NCBI GenBank assembly: GCA_002840165.1
Contig: PGZN01000001.1
Location: forward strand, 62,001 to 126,000
Origin: Firmicutes bacterium HGW-Firmicutes-8
GTDB lineage: Bacteria; Bacillota; Thermincolia; Thermincolales; UBA2595
Direction of reading: 5' to 3'
DNA: 64,000 nucleotides
Both the position numbers and the translations under genes were made by a program. Below the pieces are notes generated by a model. That model was not told where the DNA came from, did no database searches, and saw only the letters and a list, made by a program, of their open reading frames with translations. The first letter of the stretch is position 1. The number at the start of each line of letters is the position of its first letter. This document shows, in pieces, positions 37,746 to 47,900 of the stretch.

Positions 37746-38845
37746 TAGATAGCCGCCTCCCGCAGCCGTTTCGCCACGAAATATCCCAGGAAACCGCCAA
37801 TCAAGCCCCCGGTACAACCAATCCCTATGTTCATCCAGCTATACCAGGGAGCATAATATATTTTCCAGAGTGCCGGTGCAAAGAAGAAATAAAACAGCCA
37901 ATAACTCAGAAAGCTTCGTACCACTGCATATAATGTCGCGGTCCACGGCCGGTCGGCATAGTCAAACCCCAGAATGACAACCAACAGGTCAACCGCTACC
38001 CCGGGCAGCAGGTAGTATCCCAGCCAGGCCAAGGTATTGGTGCCCCAGACAACACTGGAAATCAGTTCCTCAACCAGCATCAGTAAAACCACCGTTCCCG
38101 GTTTGCGAACCAGATGCAAAGCAGTTATAATCAGTACTGCCGCCGGAATTGTAGACAGCAGGCCCCCCAAAGGACCCAATAGGTCATTAAAAGTCTGCCA
38201 AAACCAGCGGAACACAACTCCTCCCAAAGCAGCCAAGACCGCAATCAGGATCAAATCCTGAGTCGAAAACCTGCTTAACGCCCGAAATCGGCGGGCAATC
38301 ACCAGCAGTATCAAAAGAAAGACTACTCCCACTCCGGCAATTGAATAAGCCCACCAGCCCGGGGCGGGCCGTATTTCCACGGGTATCTGCTCTACCGACC
38401 GGTGGCTGCTTCCTTTTTGGTCCACCCAAGTTAGTTTTATCGGGACAGGGAAAACTTCCGTCTTTTTAATTTCAGGTGTGTTAAGCCGGAAGGAAACCAC
38501 TTTTTTGCTGCCGGCTGCCAACCGCGGGAAAGTAACAGTAATCCGGCTGCCTTCTCCCTTCACAGGTTCGGTAATCTCCTGTGTCGGAATCTCTACCCGG
38601 CAAATGTCCGGGAAATCTGCAGTCAGCACAACATTTTTTATCTCTTCCTGAGAAGATATTATAATTTGCCCGCTTTCAGACCAGGGAGTTCCACCTACCA
38701 CGTACCCGGAGCCATAAATATCCTTGTTTTTCAGCGGTATTTTCAGTTCTGCCTGTAAGGCTCCGGCCCAGGCTGTCCCGGTTAATAACAGGCCCCAAAG
38801 AACCACCAGACTTAAACCGAGGACTAAAACCAAGCCTTTTCTCAT
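37745..38845 (-). CDS. ECF S-component-like membrane protein with extracellular domain
   Basis: 366 residues from the ATG with AAAGGA upstream. Signal peptide (1-28), an Ig-like extracellular domain (30-165), one membrane helix, then a polytopic region (195-360) beginning FSTQDLILIAVLAALGGVVF, the style of YkoE-type S components, with a glycine-rich last helix. The genes on both sides (EcfA, EcfT) lack any other S subunit, so this is the likely substrate-binding subunit. An S component carrying a surface domain is unusual and could dock the DUF3344 proteins. Confidence 0.72.
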   Translation of the reverse strand: MRKGLVLVLGLSLVVLWGLLLTGTAWAGALQAELKIPLKNKDIYGSGYVVGGTPWSESGQIIISSQEEIKNVVLTADFPDICRVEIPTQEITEPVKGEGSRITVTFPRLAAGSKKVVSFRLNTPEIKKTEVFPVPIKLTWVDQKGSSHRSVEQIPVEIRPAPGWWAYSIAGVGVVFLLILLVIARRFRALSRFSTQDLILIAVLAALGGVVFRWFWQTFNDLLGPLGGLLSTIPAAVLIITALHLVRKPGTVVLLMLVEELISSVVWGTNTLAWLGYYLLPGVAVDLLVVILGFDYADRPWTATLYAVVRSFLSYWLFYFFFAPALWKIYYAPWYSWMNIGIGCTGGLIGGFLGYFVAKRLREAAI

Positions 38846-39885
38846 AAAGTTTCCTTTCTCCTTAACTTCCGCCATGATATTACCGCCATAAAAACTGTTA
38901 GCCCCAGCACAATAAACACAGACCTGGGAATTTGCCCAATAAACCGGTCCTGCCAGCTGGTTTGCGCCTGTTGTATACCCCGTTGAGTAATGCTCTTATC
39001 AATGCTGAGATAATTACGAACTACGGCAGCAGCCTCAGGCTTGTAATTGATTACCAACAAACCAATCATGGGGTGAAGATACTTTTCTTCTCCACGTTCA
39101 AAAAAAACGGTATTGCGCTGCGGTTCCAGGAAACGAGTCACATCAAAACAGTCATAGTCGGTATATGGCCCACTTTTTCCCTTGGCTACATCAACACCGA
39201 GCAATTTGTTATTAAAGCTCAAACGGTCTTTTTCTTTTTCGGTACCGGCAATGATCAAGGTATGCAGAGTAGCCTTCTCAACCATTTTCGTATCAACTAA
39301 CCGGTCACTGTCATTCCCTCCGGAGAAGGCATCAAATACCGCCTCTGTCTGCCCCTGATTTGGACTTAATGCCCGGTTGCCTTCAGTTAACCAGAATTGG
39401 ACAACGTTATTATTGGGATTTTCATACGCCAATACCAAATAAGCTCCGTAGGGCCCCCCGTTTTGGTTAATGCAGCGAACCTCCAGGATATTTTGGGAAT
39501 TCATTTTTACATTTTCAGTAATATCCAGTGCATAAGTAGCTACCCCAAACGCAGCCAAATAATTTGGCATACCTTGCAGTTTACCAAGGGAAGTTCCGTT
39601 GAAGACCGGCTCAAGTTCATCACCTGCATCATAATTCCATACGGGAATATATAACCTGGCAAACCTGACCAAACCCTCAGGTAAATTAAATACCTCCTTG
39701 TATGGGTTTTCCTTGGTATAACCGTGTCCACCCGCAACAAATACGTCCCCTTTGAATTTGCCGCTGGCCACTTCAGTCAATGGTGTACCGTCACCCCGCC
39801 AGGCTCCGGCCCAAACCCTGGAAACCGGGAAAGTTAAAAGAACCAAGATAATGAGCAAACAAACAGTTGACCGTAACCTTTGCAC
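38842..39885 (-). CDS. Secreted DUF3344 protein with C-terminal membrane anchor
   Basis: About 347 residues. GTG at 39885 or 39888 follows GGGAGG. A signal peptide ending near VWA is followed by a single DUF3344-type domain (30-320; FKGDVFVAGGHGY, RFARLYIPVWNY, HPMIGLLVINY) and a C-terminal helix with KLRRK tail. DUF3344 occurs in surface proteins of methanogens and Clostridia; its ligand is unknown. Overlaps the S-like gene by 4 bp. Confidence 0.75.
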   Translation of the reverse strand: MQRLRSTVCLLIILVLLTFPVSRVWAGAWRGDGTPLTEVASGKFKGDVFVAGGHGYTKENPYKEVFNLPEGLVRFARLYIPVWNYDAGDELEPVFNGTSLGKLQGMPNYLAAFGVATYALDITENVKMNSQNILEVRCINQNGGPYGAYLVLAYENPNNNVVQFWLTEGNRALSPNQGQTEAVFDAFSGGNDSDRLVDTKMVEKATLHTLIIAGTEKEKDRLSFNNKLLGVDVAKGKSGPYTDYDCFDVTRFLEPQRNTVFFERGEEKYLHPMIGLLVINYKPEAAAVVRNYLSIDKSITQRGIQQAQTSWQDRFIGQIPRSVFIVLGLTVFMAVISWRKLRRKETL

Positions 39886-39922
39886 CACTTTTCCTCCCAT
39901 CCTCTATTGTTAGATGTATGGC

Positions 39923-40774
39923 TCAACTGAAAAAAATCTCCTGGCACCATATAGCGCCAATAGATAGTGTAAAAACATAAAACAGGAAATAATAGTCAGG
40001 CCGGCCTAACCTTAATTCCCGTATAAAGGTTCGGTCCGGCAACGCCCGGAATGCCCGTAAGTCAGCAGCCACAGCCATTTGTCTGCTGTTACGTAATATC
40101 CCCACCATGACCGGGAAAAAGAGATACCGAAAGGTTTTTAATTTGTTTATCAGCCCGCCCTGCCAGGAAACCCCGCGAACCTTCAAAGCTGTCATAGTAA
40201 CAGTAATGTTCTGCACCAGAAAAGGTATAAAATTCAGTCCGGTAGTTACCATGAAAGCTATTTCATAAGGGAGTCCCACTGTCACCGTTTTTTTACCCAC
40301 TCTGAACTCAACTAACTTGACCAGCGCCAGTATAAACTCACTGGGGTGAGTACTGCCTGCCACAATAAGCGCTGCCCCCATGGTAGATAACAAACGCAGG
40401 GACTGGACTGCTCCATGAATAATTCCTTCTTTATAAATATATACGCCCCCGGTGATTCTGCCGATTAGAGGACAATCTTCCGGAATCAGAACCAACCAGG
40501 GCGCTTTGGCCCAGTAATAAAACAATGCCTGGGAAATCATAAAACTCAAGGTCAGGGAAGCAAATACCATCAGCACTTTTTTCAATTTGTCTTTGTCCGG
40601 TTTAAGAAGCAGCCAAAAGGGCCATGTTGAAATGAACAGTATCAAAAGTAAATAAGGCTCACGCAAGGCCACAGCCAGAAAGGCCAGGACAATCATCCAC
40701 AGCAGCTTAGCCCGCGCATCCAGCCGGTTCAATATTCCTTTATGAGCGCTGCTCTTGCTCAGAAAAAACTGCAT
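39923..40774 (-). CDS. ecfT: ECF transporter coupling subunit EcfT (second system)
   Basis: 283 residues with membrane helices and the two EcfT cytoplasmic motifs, KVRGVSWQGG near residue 193 and DLRAFRALPD near residue 235. The family's Ala-Arg-Gly/Ala pattern is slightly altered. RBS TAGGAGA. Located between the DUF2149 and DUF3344 genes, upstream of the S-like protein and double EcfA. Confidence 0.85.
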   Translation of the reverse strand: MQFFLSKSSAHKGILNRLDARAKLLWMIVLAFLAVALREPYLLLILFISTWPFWLLLKPDKDKLKKVLMVFASLTLSFMISQALFYYWAKAPWLVLIPEDCPLIGRITGGVYIYKEGIIHGAVQSLRLLSTMGAALIVAGSTHPSEFILALVKLVEFRVGKKTVTVGLPYEIAFMVTTGLNFIPFLVQNITVTMTALKVRGVSWQGGLINKLKTFRYLFFPVMVGILRNSRQMAVAADLRAFRALPDRTFIRELRLGRPDYYFLFYVFTLSIGAIWCQEIFFS

Positions 40775-40794
40775 AATCTATCTCCTAATACCTG

Positions 40795-41136
40795 TTAGTT
40801 ACCTGTAGAATTAGGTACAAATACCGTACTCCCGTTTTCCAACCGGTAGATTGAACCCAATTCAGTACCCCGGCCTTCACCGATCTGGCCGCTGGCCTTA
40901 AACCGTTCAATCTGCTGTCCCTTCTTATGGATTATTTCCATATTGCTCTGTCCGGGGTTTTTTACTACAAAGGTTTCTTTAGAAGAACTGAAGAATTCGG
41001 CCATGCCTACTGCATTTAACGACAGCATGGCAAAGGCCACCGCCAAAACCAGTCCTGCCTCAAATAAGTTGGCCATACCGTCTAGCGGGTCTCCATGGCG
41101 GTCAGGTATTCTTCTTCCTTTCCTTCTCTTGTACAT
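40795..41136 (-). CDS. DUF2149 membrane protein (ExbD/MotB-like partner)
   Basis: 113 residues, with a short basic N-terminus, a DPLDGMANLFEAGLVLAVAF membrane segment (about 17-36) and a small extracellular domain. DUF2149 proteins are found next to MotA/TolQ/ExbB-type channels and CobN-like proteins in methanogens and in Bacteroidetes heme operons (from memory). Probably the stator partner of the overlapping ExbB-like gene, coupling ion flow to work at the surface. Overlaps that gene by 55 bp; RBS GGGAGGG. Confidence 0.78.
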   Translation of the reverse strand: MYKRRKGRRIPDRHGDPLDGMANLFEAGLVLAVAFAMLSLNAVGMAEFFSSSKETFVVKNPGQSNMEIIHKKGQQIERFKASGQIGEGRGTELGSIYRLENGSTVFVPNSTGN

Positions 41137-41789
41137 ATTTGTCCCTCCCCCTGACGATTATACTGAATCAGAATGGTAATCAGATACTCCAAATCACTGA
41201 GGTCTTGACTCTGCATACTGTCTTTGAAAAGATTGACGGCATACCCAAAACCTCCGATAAGCAAACCGATTACAGTAGTTACAAAGGCTATTGTAAGATT
41301 GTTAGCCAGTGTTTGCAGGTCACCCTTGGTCAAAGCTTGCAGGGCAGGTCCCAGCGGTATTAGGGTACCCATCAGTCCCAGCATCGGCCCAACTCTGGTC
41401 AATACCCGTGGACCCTGGAGCTGGCGGGATGACATAATCTCCGCTGTCTGCATGATTTTTTCAGATTTAAGATGAAAAGTACCGTCAACCAGAGCCTGAC
41501 GGCTAAGATTAATGGCTTCTCTGAGCAGGTTACTGTACTTAATATCCGGCAAAGCTTGTGCCGCATCATCCCAATTATTATCTTGCATATATCGGCCAGC
41601 CTGAAAGACGTTCTCTTCGAACTTAGCGAAATCACGGTAAAAACGCCGTCCAACCACTTCAAAGAGAAACCCGCCAAATTCCATCAGGACATAAACTAAA
41701 GCCAATATTTCCACAATCATTACGGGATAGAAAAGGTTGGTGGCTATTACATATAACAGGTGTTCTATCTCCTTACCATACGAAAGCAT
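41082..41789 (-). CDS. MotA/TolQ/ExbB-type proton-channel protein
   Basis: 235 residues with three hydrophobic segments (about 10-40, 130-160, 170-195) and the family core RVGPMLGLMGTLIPLGPAL and a NNLTIAFVTTVIGLL helix. RBS AGGAGG. It would form an ion-driven motor with the DUF2149 protein. A Gram-positive cell has no outer membrane for a TonB system to serve, so what it drives here is unclear: perhaps movement of the wall-bound DUF3344 proteins or an assist to CobN. Confidence 0.85.
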   Translation of the reverse strand: MLSYGKEIEHLLYVIATNLFYPVMIVEILALVYVLMEFGGFLFEVVGRRFYRDFAKFEENVFQAGRYMQDNNWDDAAQALPDIKYSNLLREAINLSRQALVDGTFHLKSEKIMQTAEIMSSRQLQGPRVLTRVGPMLGLMGTLIPLGPALQALTKGDLQTLANNLTIAFVTTVIGLLIGGFGYAVNLFKDSMQSQDLSDLEYLITILIQYNRQGEGQICTREGKEEEYLTAMETR

Positions 41790-43372
41790 ATTGTCCTCCT
41801 ATCAAGTTTCCGGCAGTTTATCAACTTTGCCCGCTCAGTCCAAAAGCCAGCCGTTAAAGCCATCAGCATGGTAGTTAACATTAAGATAGCCCCCCGGTTG
41901 TCGGTCGGGGTTAAACCCTTTGGTCCGGTGAGGTTTTCGGCCCCGGTCCTGACCAATACCTTGCCTCTGACCAGGCCGTCTCCAGGGAAATCAATTTTAA
42001 TCCCAAGTTGTTTTAGCTTTTCCTCTGACCCGGGAGCTTTTTTCTCCGGTTCACCCGGTGTCTTTTTTTTATTTTGATCAAGCTGATCCTTCGCGGCAGA
42101 TTGAATACCGGTAACATTGTCCACATTTTCCGTTTGTCCGGAAGGCGGGTCGGATTTTCCTCCTGTCCCCTGAGCAGTCTTCAGCCTGGTCAAGAGTACG
42201 GCCCCACTGGGCACCATGTAGTCACCCAGGTCCCGGAAGCCTACTTCATTTTTTCCTCCTTTTATAGCCCTGGTGACATCCTGGATATTGTAGCTGAAAT
42301 CAGGATAAGGGTTGCCGGTCCAAAGTCCCTGGTAAATTCCCTTGTTGAAAATAAGCATATTCTGCCCTTTGTCCCCTGAGGGTACCAGGTTTATAAGAGT
42401 AGCCGTTTCTACTTCTTCCGGGTCAGGAACCTGGTCGAAATATGTCCAGGTAGTAGCCTCTTCGGCAGTAGCAAAGCTGTCCGGCCGGGCCATCAAAATA
42501 TCACAACCCTCATTAATCCAATACTTCAGCGGAGCCTTTTCGCTCATACTGTCCTCATAGATAATCAATAAGCCAATACCGTTAACGCAAAAAAAGTTTT
42601 CCGGGTGCCTGTTTTTTACCTCAGCAACATATGGTCCCTTGCCCGCAACCAACTTGGTAACATCATAAGTCCAGGTGCCGCTGGGGTAATCAAACTTACC
42701 CCAGCCTTTACGGTCGCTATACTGGCGGTCAGGTATCAATGGCTGGTTATCAAGACTCAATACCATCTGGGGATCGACTCCCATTTGTCCCCAATGACTC
42801 CATGTCCAGAAAGTAAAAAGGCGGGCCTGCTTAACAACAGCGCCGGCAGGCAGTTCAGGCAGAAAACGGACAGAGTAAACATCACTCTGCTTGATTTGCC
42901 CGCTGTACCGGCTGTCGCCAAGGGTAAAAATGAAATCACCCCTGGCTGCCTCACCGGAAGTAAAGGGCAGTAAACTACTGCTTCCTGCATTGCCATTGAT
43001 AATTGCAGTTCGTTCCTCTACCTCTTCTTGCAGTATCCTGGTTATATCCTGATCATCGGCCAACACCGCCCTGATTTCATGCTTGGTTAATCCTTCCGCC
43101 CGCCAGGAGAACTGATAAACTGATTGATTACCCTCGGCCAGTTGTTTTGCGCTCAGCAACTCCTGATCCGCATATAACGCCAGATACTTGCCGGCGTATC
43201 TTTCTTCGCTTCCGTATACTTTGACCGTAATGTTATTCGCGGAATTGGTAAACACATATTCCGGAACCTCCATTTTTAGGCCCAACGACTCTTCAGCCGC
43301 AGCCGCCAGAGGCAGCAGCAGGAAAATCCCTAAAACGGTTATCAGGCATGTTAATTTTATATTAGAGCTCAT
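41765..43372 (-). CDS. Membrane-anchored DUF3344 protein with N-terminal beta domain
   Basis: About 535 residues from the ATG with GGAGAAAT upstream. Signal peptide (1-26), a beta-sandwich domain (30-110), DUF3344 (about 130-405; GDFIFTLGDSRYSG, LKYWINEGCDIL, RDLGDYMVPSGAVLL), a charged linker, and a C-terminal helix. Its DUF3344 resembles the first and third copies in the 1524-residue protein. It overlaps the ExbB-like gene by 25 bp. It likely displays a ligand-binding domain just outside the membrane. Confidence 0.75.
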   Translation of the reverse strand: MSSNIKLTCLITVLGIFLLLPLAAAAEESLGLKMEVPEYVFTNSANNITVKVYGSEERYAGKYLALYADQELLSAKQLAEGNQSVYQFSWRAEGLTKHEIRAVLADDQDITRILQEEVEERTAIINGNAGSSSLLPFTSGEAARGDFIFTLGDSRYSGQIKQSDVYSVRFLPELPAGAVVKQARLFTFWTWSHWGQMGVDPQMVLSLDNQPLIPDRQYSDRKGWGKFDYPSGTWTYDVTKLVAGKGPYVAEVKNRHPENFFCVNGIGLLIIYEDSMSEKAPLKYWINEGCDILMARPDSFATAEEATTWTYFDQVPDPEEVETATLINLVPSGDKGQNMLIFNKGIYQGLWTGNPYPDFSYNIQDVTRAIKGGKNEVGFRDLGDYMVPSGAVLLTRLKTAQGTGGKSDPPSGQTENVDNVTGIQSAAKDQLDQNKKKTPGEPEKKAPGSEEKLKQLGIKIDFPGDGLVRGKVLVRTGAENLTGPKGLTPTDNRGAILMLTTMLMALTAGFWTERAKLINCRKLDRRTICFRMVRR

Positions 43373-43405
43373 TATATTTCTCCACATATTTGCTCTATCC
43401 GGCAA

Positions 43406-44878
43406 TTAATCTTTGAAATCCAACAGTTTTTTGACCATAACTACAGCCTGGGCTCTGGTTGCCGGCTCTAACGGACCGAACAGCCCCGGTTTAATTCCCT
43501 TTACGAATCCCTTTTTTGCCGCCATGGCTGCATAAGGTTTGGCCCAAACGGCAACTTTGTCTCTGTCCTGAAAATTTAACACCGTATTGACCTCGGTTTC
43601 CCCTAACTGGCGCACATCCTTTTCCAGACCTGCAGCCCGCACCAGCATAACCGTCATTTCCTGGCGGGTTACAGCCAGATCAGGGTTAAACTTGCCATTG
43701 CTCCCGGAAACAAGCCCGTTGGCAGCGGCAGTCTCAACAAATCTGTAACTCCAGTGACCGGACGGCACATCCCCAAAGGTGGACTTGCCGCTGTCTATCG
43801 GAGTCAGCTTCAGAGCATTGACTAGCAATACCGAAAACTGCGCCCTGGTAATCAAGCCGTCAGGGAGGAATTCTTGACCGTTAATGCCTTTAATAATCCC
43901 CGCCCGGGTAAATTCCTCAATGACAAGCCTGGCCCAATGATTCTCAATATCAGTAAAACCTGTCCCCTGTTGAACCGGTGTGGACTCTTGGGTTTTAGCC
44001 CCGGTGCGCAGGATTACCAGCACGGGATGAAGATAAGTATCGTCACCCCGGTCAAAAGTCAATTGGTTATCGCGAGCAGCCAATTTACCGGTAACATCGC
44101 GGAGGTCAAAGTCAAAGTAGTCCTCCCATTTTTCACCGGCCAGGCTCTGTCCCCCACCGTCAGCAGCATCAACAGCCAGAAGCTGCCCATTTAAGAACAA
44201 TTTATCCTGGTCGCCTTTGTTGCCGGCGACATAAACCGTAGTCAAGTCCGCCCGTTCAACATCATCCACGGCTACACTGCCCGGTAAAGTTAAGGTAGCG
44301 GTATTCAATGGTGTTTTGTAGTTTAAACCCACGTTTCCTTCGGCAATCCAATAACTTACTTCCGGCCGGTTGGCTTGTTCCAGGGCAGCTACCAATACCG
44401 CACCATACAGCCGGCCGTCAAAATTACCGGATACTGATTTGGTAGTCAAATCCACCCTGTTGACAGAAGCTTCTTTCACCTCTTTGGAAACATCACAGGC
44501 CACCCAGTAAGTTCCGCAGGTTGCGCCGTAAACCTCAGCCCCACCGGTTGCCACGGCTTTACCGAGCTTCACTGCCGCCAATTCAGTATTGTTAAACTTC
44601 GTCGTCAACTCACCTTCGTTATCACTGTTACCTCCCCAGACACCTACATATAAGCGCGCCCACTTAACCTTTCCGGAAGGAACCTGAAATAAGCGGAAAT
44701 AGGGAGAAGGCCCAAGGCCTTTTCCCCCATCCACAAAAAGTTCCCCTTTGATTGTTTCACTACGGATTACCTGTAAAGGCTGTCCGTCAAAATTATAATC
44801 GGCCCAGGCAACTGCAGTACCGCCAAGCATGACCAGGAAAGCCATGATGATAATTATTTTTTTGTTTTTGCAGAACAA
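43406..44878 (-). CDS. DUF3344 surface protein with three SLH repeats
   Basis: About 490 residues from a TTG preceded by AAGGGGG. Signal peptide, one DUF3344 domain (about 27-300; LFVDGGKGLG, WARLYVGVWGG, FDRGDDTYLHPVL), then three SLH repeats (305-490). The DUF3344 is about three quarters identical by eye to the middle copy in the next protein upstream, indicating recent duplication or gene conversion. The SLH repeats hold it in the S-layer. Confidence 0.8.
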   Translation of the reverse strand: MFCKNKKIIIIMAFLVMLGGTAVAWADYNFDGQPLQVIRSETIKGELFVDGGKGLGPSPYFRLFQVPSGKVKWARLYVGVWGGNSDNEGELTTKFNNTELAAVKLGKAVATGGAEVYGATCGTYWVACDVSKEVKEASVNRVDLTTKSVSGNFDGRLYGAVLVAALEQANRPEVSYWIAEGNVGLNYKTPLNTATLTLPGSVAVDDVERADLTTVYVAGNKGDQDKLFLNGQLLAVDAADGGGQSLAGEKWEDYFDFDLRDVTGKLAARDNQLTFDRGDDTYLHPVLVILRTGAKTQESTPVQQGTGFTDIENHWARLVIEEFTRAGIIKGINGQEFLPDGLITRAQFSVLLVNALKLTPIDSGKSTFGDVPSGHWSYRFVETAAANGLVSGSNGKFNPDLAVTRQEMTVMLVRAAGLEKDVRQLGETEVNTVLNFQDRDKVAVWAKPYAAMAAKKGFVKGIKPGLFGPLEPATRAQAVVMVKKLLDFKD

Positions 44879-44912
44879 ATTGGATCCCCCTTTTTGTCCA
44901 GACGTTATCTGT

Positions 44913-47900
44913 CTAGATTTTATCTTCGAATTCAAGTATGCGGGTAATTAAAGCTGCCGCCTGAGCCCTGCTGGTTGGCGCTTTGGGAAGAAGCTGATTC
45001 GCATTGACCCCTTTGACCAGTCCTTGTCCGACTGCCACGGCGACATACCTTTTGGCCCAATCAGCAACATTATCCTCGTCCCCGAAATTGAGCGCCTGGT
45101 TAATGCCCTCAGGGTTAAGATTTTCCGCCTCTTTATTCAGGCTGGTGGCTCTCACTAACAAAACCATCATTTCTTCACGACTGATGGTGTCATCCGGCCG
45201 GAAAGAAACCCCATCACCTTTTATTAATCCGGCTTGGGCTGCCGCCTCAATATATTCATAAGCCCAGTGAGTAGATTTCACATCAGCAAACTCCACTTTT
45301 TCAGCATCAGCCGCCTGGGGTATCCCCAGCGCTTTGGTAAGCAGAACGGTAAACTCGGCCCGGGTTACTTTTTGCTCCGGAGCATAATGCTGGCTGTCCC
45401 GGCCCTGCACAATACCCCTGCTCAGCAGAATTTCAATATTTTCCTTTGCCCAGTGGCTGCTTATGTCATCAAATGTTTTGTTACTCATTACGACAGCATA
45501 AATGCCGTATTTTTCTATGGGTACAGTAATGGTATTAGCAGATAAATCAGCTTTGCCACCCAGGTTATACCATGTCGTCCCATCATTAAAGTATACCGTA
45601 AGTTTATTGGGGTTTTTTCCCTGAATCTGCTGTGCATCATATTTGAAACAACCGCTGAGTTTTTCTTTTGGTGTTACTGTACCGGTAAATTCATATATTT
45701 CCAACAGTGTTTGCAAGTCTTCCTGAATTACAATCGTTGTATTATCTAATTGGTCCACTTGAATTTTGGCCTCTTCCGGAAAACTCCCCTGAGGAATCAC
45801 CAATTCCACAGCTCCGTTAAATGCTGTAACATTGGCAGCATTTTTCTGTATCGTTATATTTTCGGTACGAACTACCTGAATAATTAGAGGAGCAGCTACT
45901 CCGGGGATGCTAATTGACGTTCCTGAACTGCCGTCCGTTTTATAAGTCACAACTAAAAAGGCATTAGAAGGAACCATATAATCGCCATTATCCCTAATGG
46001 CAATATTATTACCACCGGAGTCTACCGTCACTTCCCTTTCGTCCACCGTGAGTCCATCTTTGGTATTATACACCCCGCTTTTCCAATTGGCGCCATTAAA
46101 AGAAATCTCATTTAATCCCTTATCCCCTCCTGAAACCACCGTGATCAACCTGGCTTTTGCCACTTTAGCAGTATCAATTGTTCCTGTAAAATCCGTTGTA
46201 GTAGTCGCCTCCGAGGAAGTAACCGGGTCTGTGGCAAAGATTATATCGGCGCCTTCATTCAGCCAGTATTCAAAGGATTTCCCGTTGGGATCACTATAAA
46301 CTATTACCAACCCAATCCCGTATATACTGATTTCATTTGGTCCGTTATTGGTCAGGACCGCGCGATAAGTTCCGTTTCCGGAAATTTTACCGGTAGCATT
46401 AAAAGAGATTGTACCGCTTGGGTAGTTATAGGGGTCAATTCCTTTGGTATCGGAATAACTCGTGATTTGCGAAACACTATTGTTGTTTAAAGTCATTTTA
46501 ACCTGCGCCGGTTTTCCACTTTTACTCCAGGCATAATAAGCATACAACCGGGCAGTCTTGATGCTGGCTCCGGCCGGAATTCCGGTAACATTGTAGTTAA
46601 CGGTATATGTGCCTCCACTTTTTATTGCGCCCAGGTAACTGCTATCCCCTATTGTGAAAAATAAATCTCCTTTATCCTTTTCATGTAAGGCATTCTCCAA
46701 CGGGTTGGTTCCTTTATAACCGCTCGGTACCGGAGTACCAGTTCCAGTGGAATCTTTTTTATAAACATATTCCGAAATACTCAACTCGTTGTTCGCCGTA
46801 TTGCTTTCCTGATATACATTTGACACCACCGTTTTCAATTGTACGGCGCCCGTTACTGCCGACCTGTATGTAAACAAAACATCGGTAGAGGAACCTTTGG
46901 CTAAGTCAGTTATTGATTTAGAATCCACCAAGCTGTTTCCTGCCCAAAAGCCAACGTCAAACTGACCGGAATTTCCCGTGCCCCGATTCTTAACCTGAAC
47001 GTTTATGCGATTGTCCTGATCTTTATAAATAGTGCCATCCACTGCAGAAATGGCAATAGGAACCAGGTCAGGAATACCGTTAGGATTACCCCCGGTCGTA
47101 TCATCGCCAGCTTGTATACGCAAAATTGTCAGGACAGGGTGCAGATAAGTATCATCACCTCGATCAAAGGTCAGTTGATTGTCCTGAACAGCCAACTTAT
47201 CTTTAACATCACGAGAGTCAAGGTCGAAGTAGTTGTCATCCCACTTATCACCGGTCGGGCTTTCTCCCCCGCCATCGGCAGCATCAACTGCCAAGAGTTG
47301 GCCGTTAAACAATAATTTATCCTGATCGCCTTTATTTCCGGCGAGATAAACAGTCGTTAAGCCGGCCAGTTCAACTTCACTCAGGGTGACACTGCCCGGT
47401 AAAGTTAAAGTAAAACTATTCAGCGGGGTTATATAGTTTAGACCTGCGTTCCCCTCTGCAACCCAGCAGCTTACTTTTGGACCATTGACTTGTTCCAAAG
47501 CTGCAACCAGTACCGTCCCATACAACCGGCCGTCAAAATTCCCCGTTACTAATTTCGTTGTTAATTCCACCTGGTTGGTGGAAGCTGTTTTTATCTCATT
47601 AGCTACATCTACACTTACCCAATAGGCTCCGCTCGTTGCGCCATAAACCCTCGCTCCGCCCTCTGCTACTTCTTTGCCTATGCTTACCGGAGCCAATTCA
47701 ACATCGTTGAATTTTACGGTCAATTCACCTTCATTACTGCTGTTGCCGCCCCAAATCCCTACATATAACCGGGCCCATTTAACATGACCGTCAGGAACCT
47801 GAAATGAACGGGAATAAGGAGAATTACCCAGTCCGTGTCCACCATCCACAAAAAGTTGTCCATTGAAGGTTTCATTGCTCACAACCTGCAAGGGATACCC

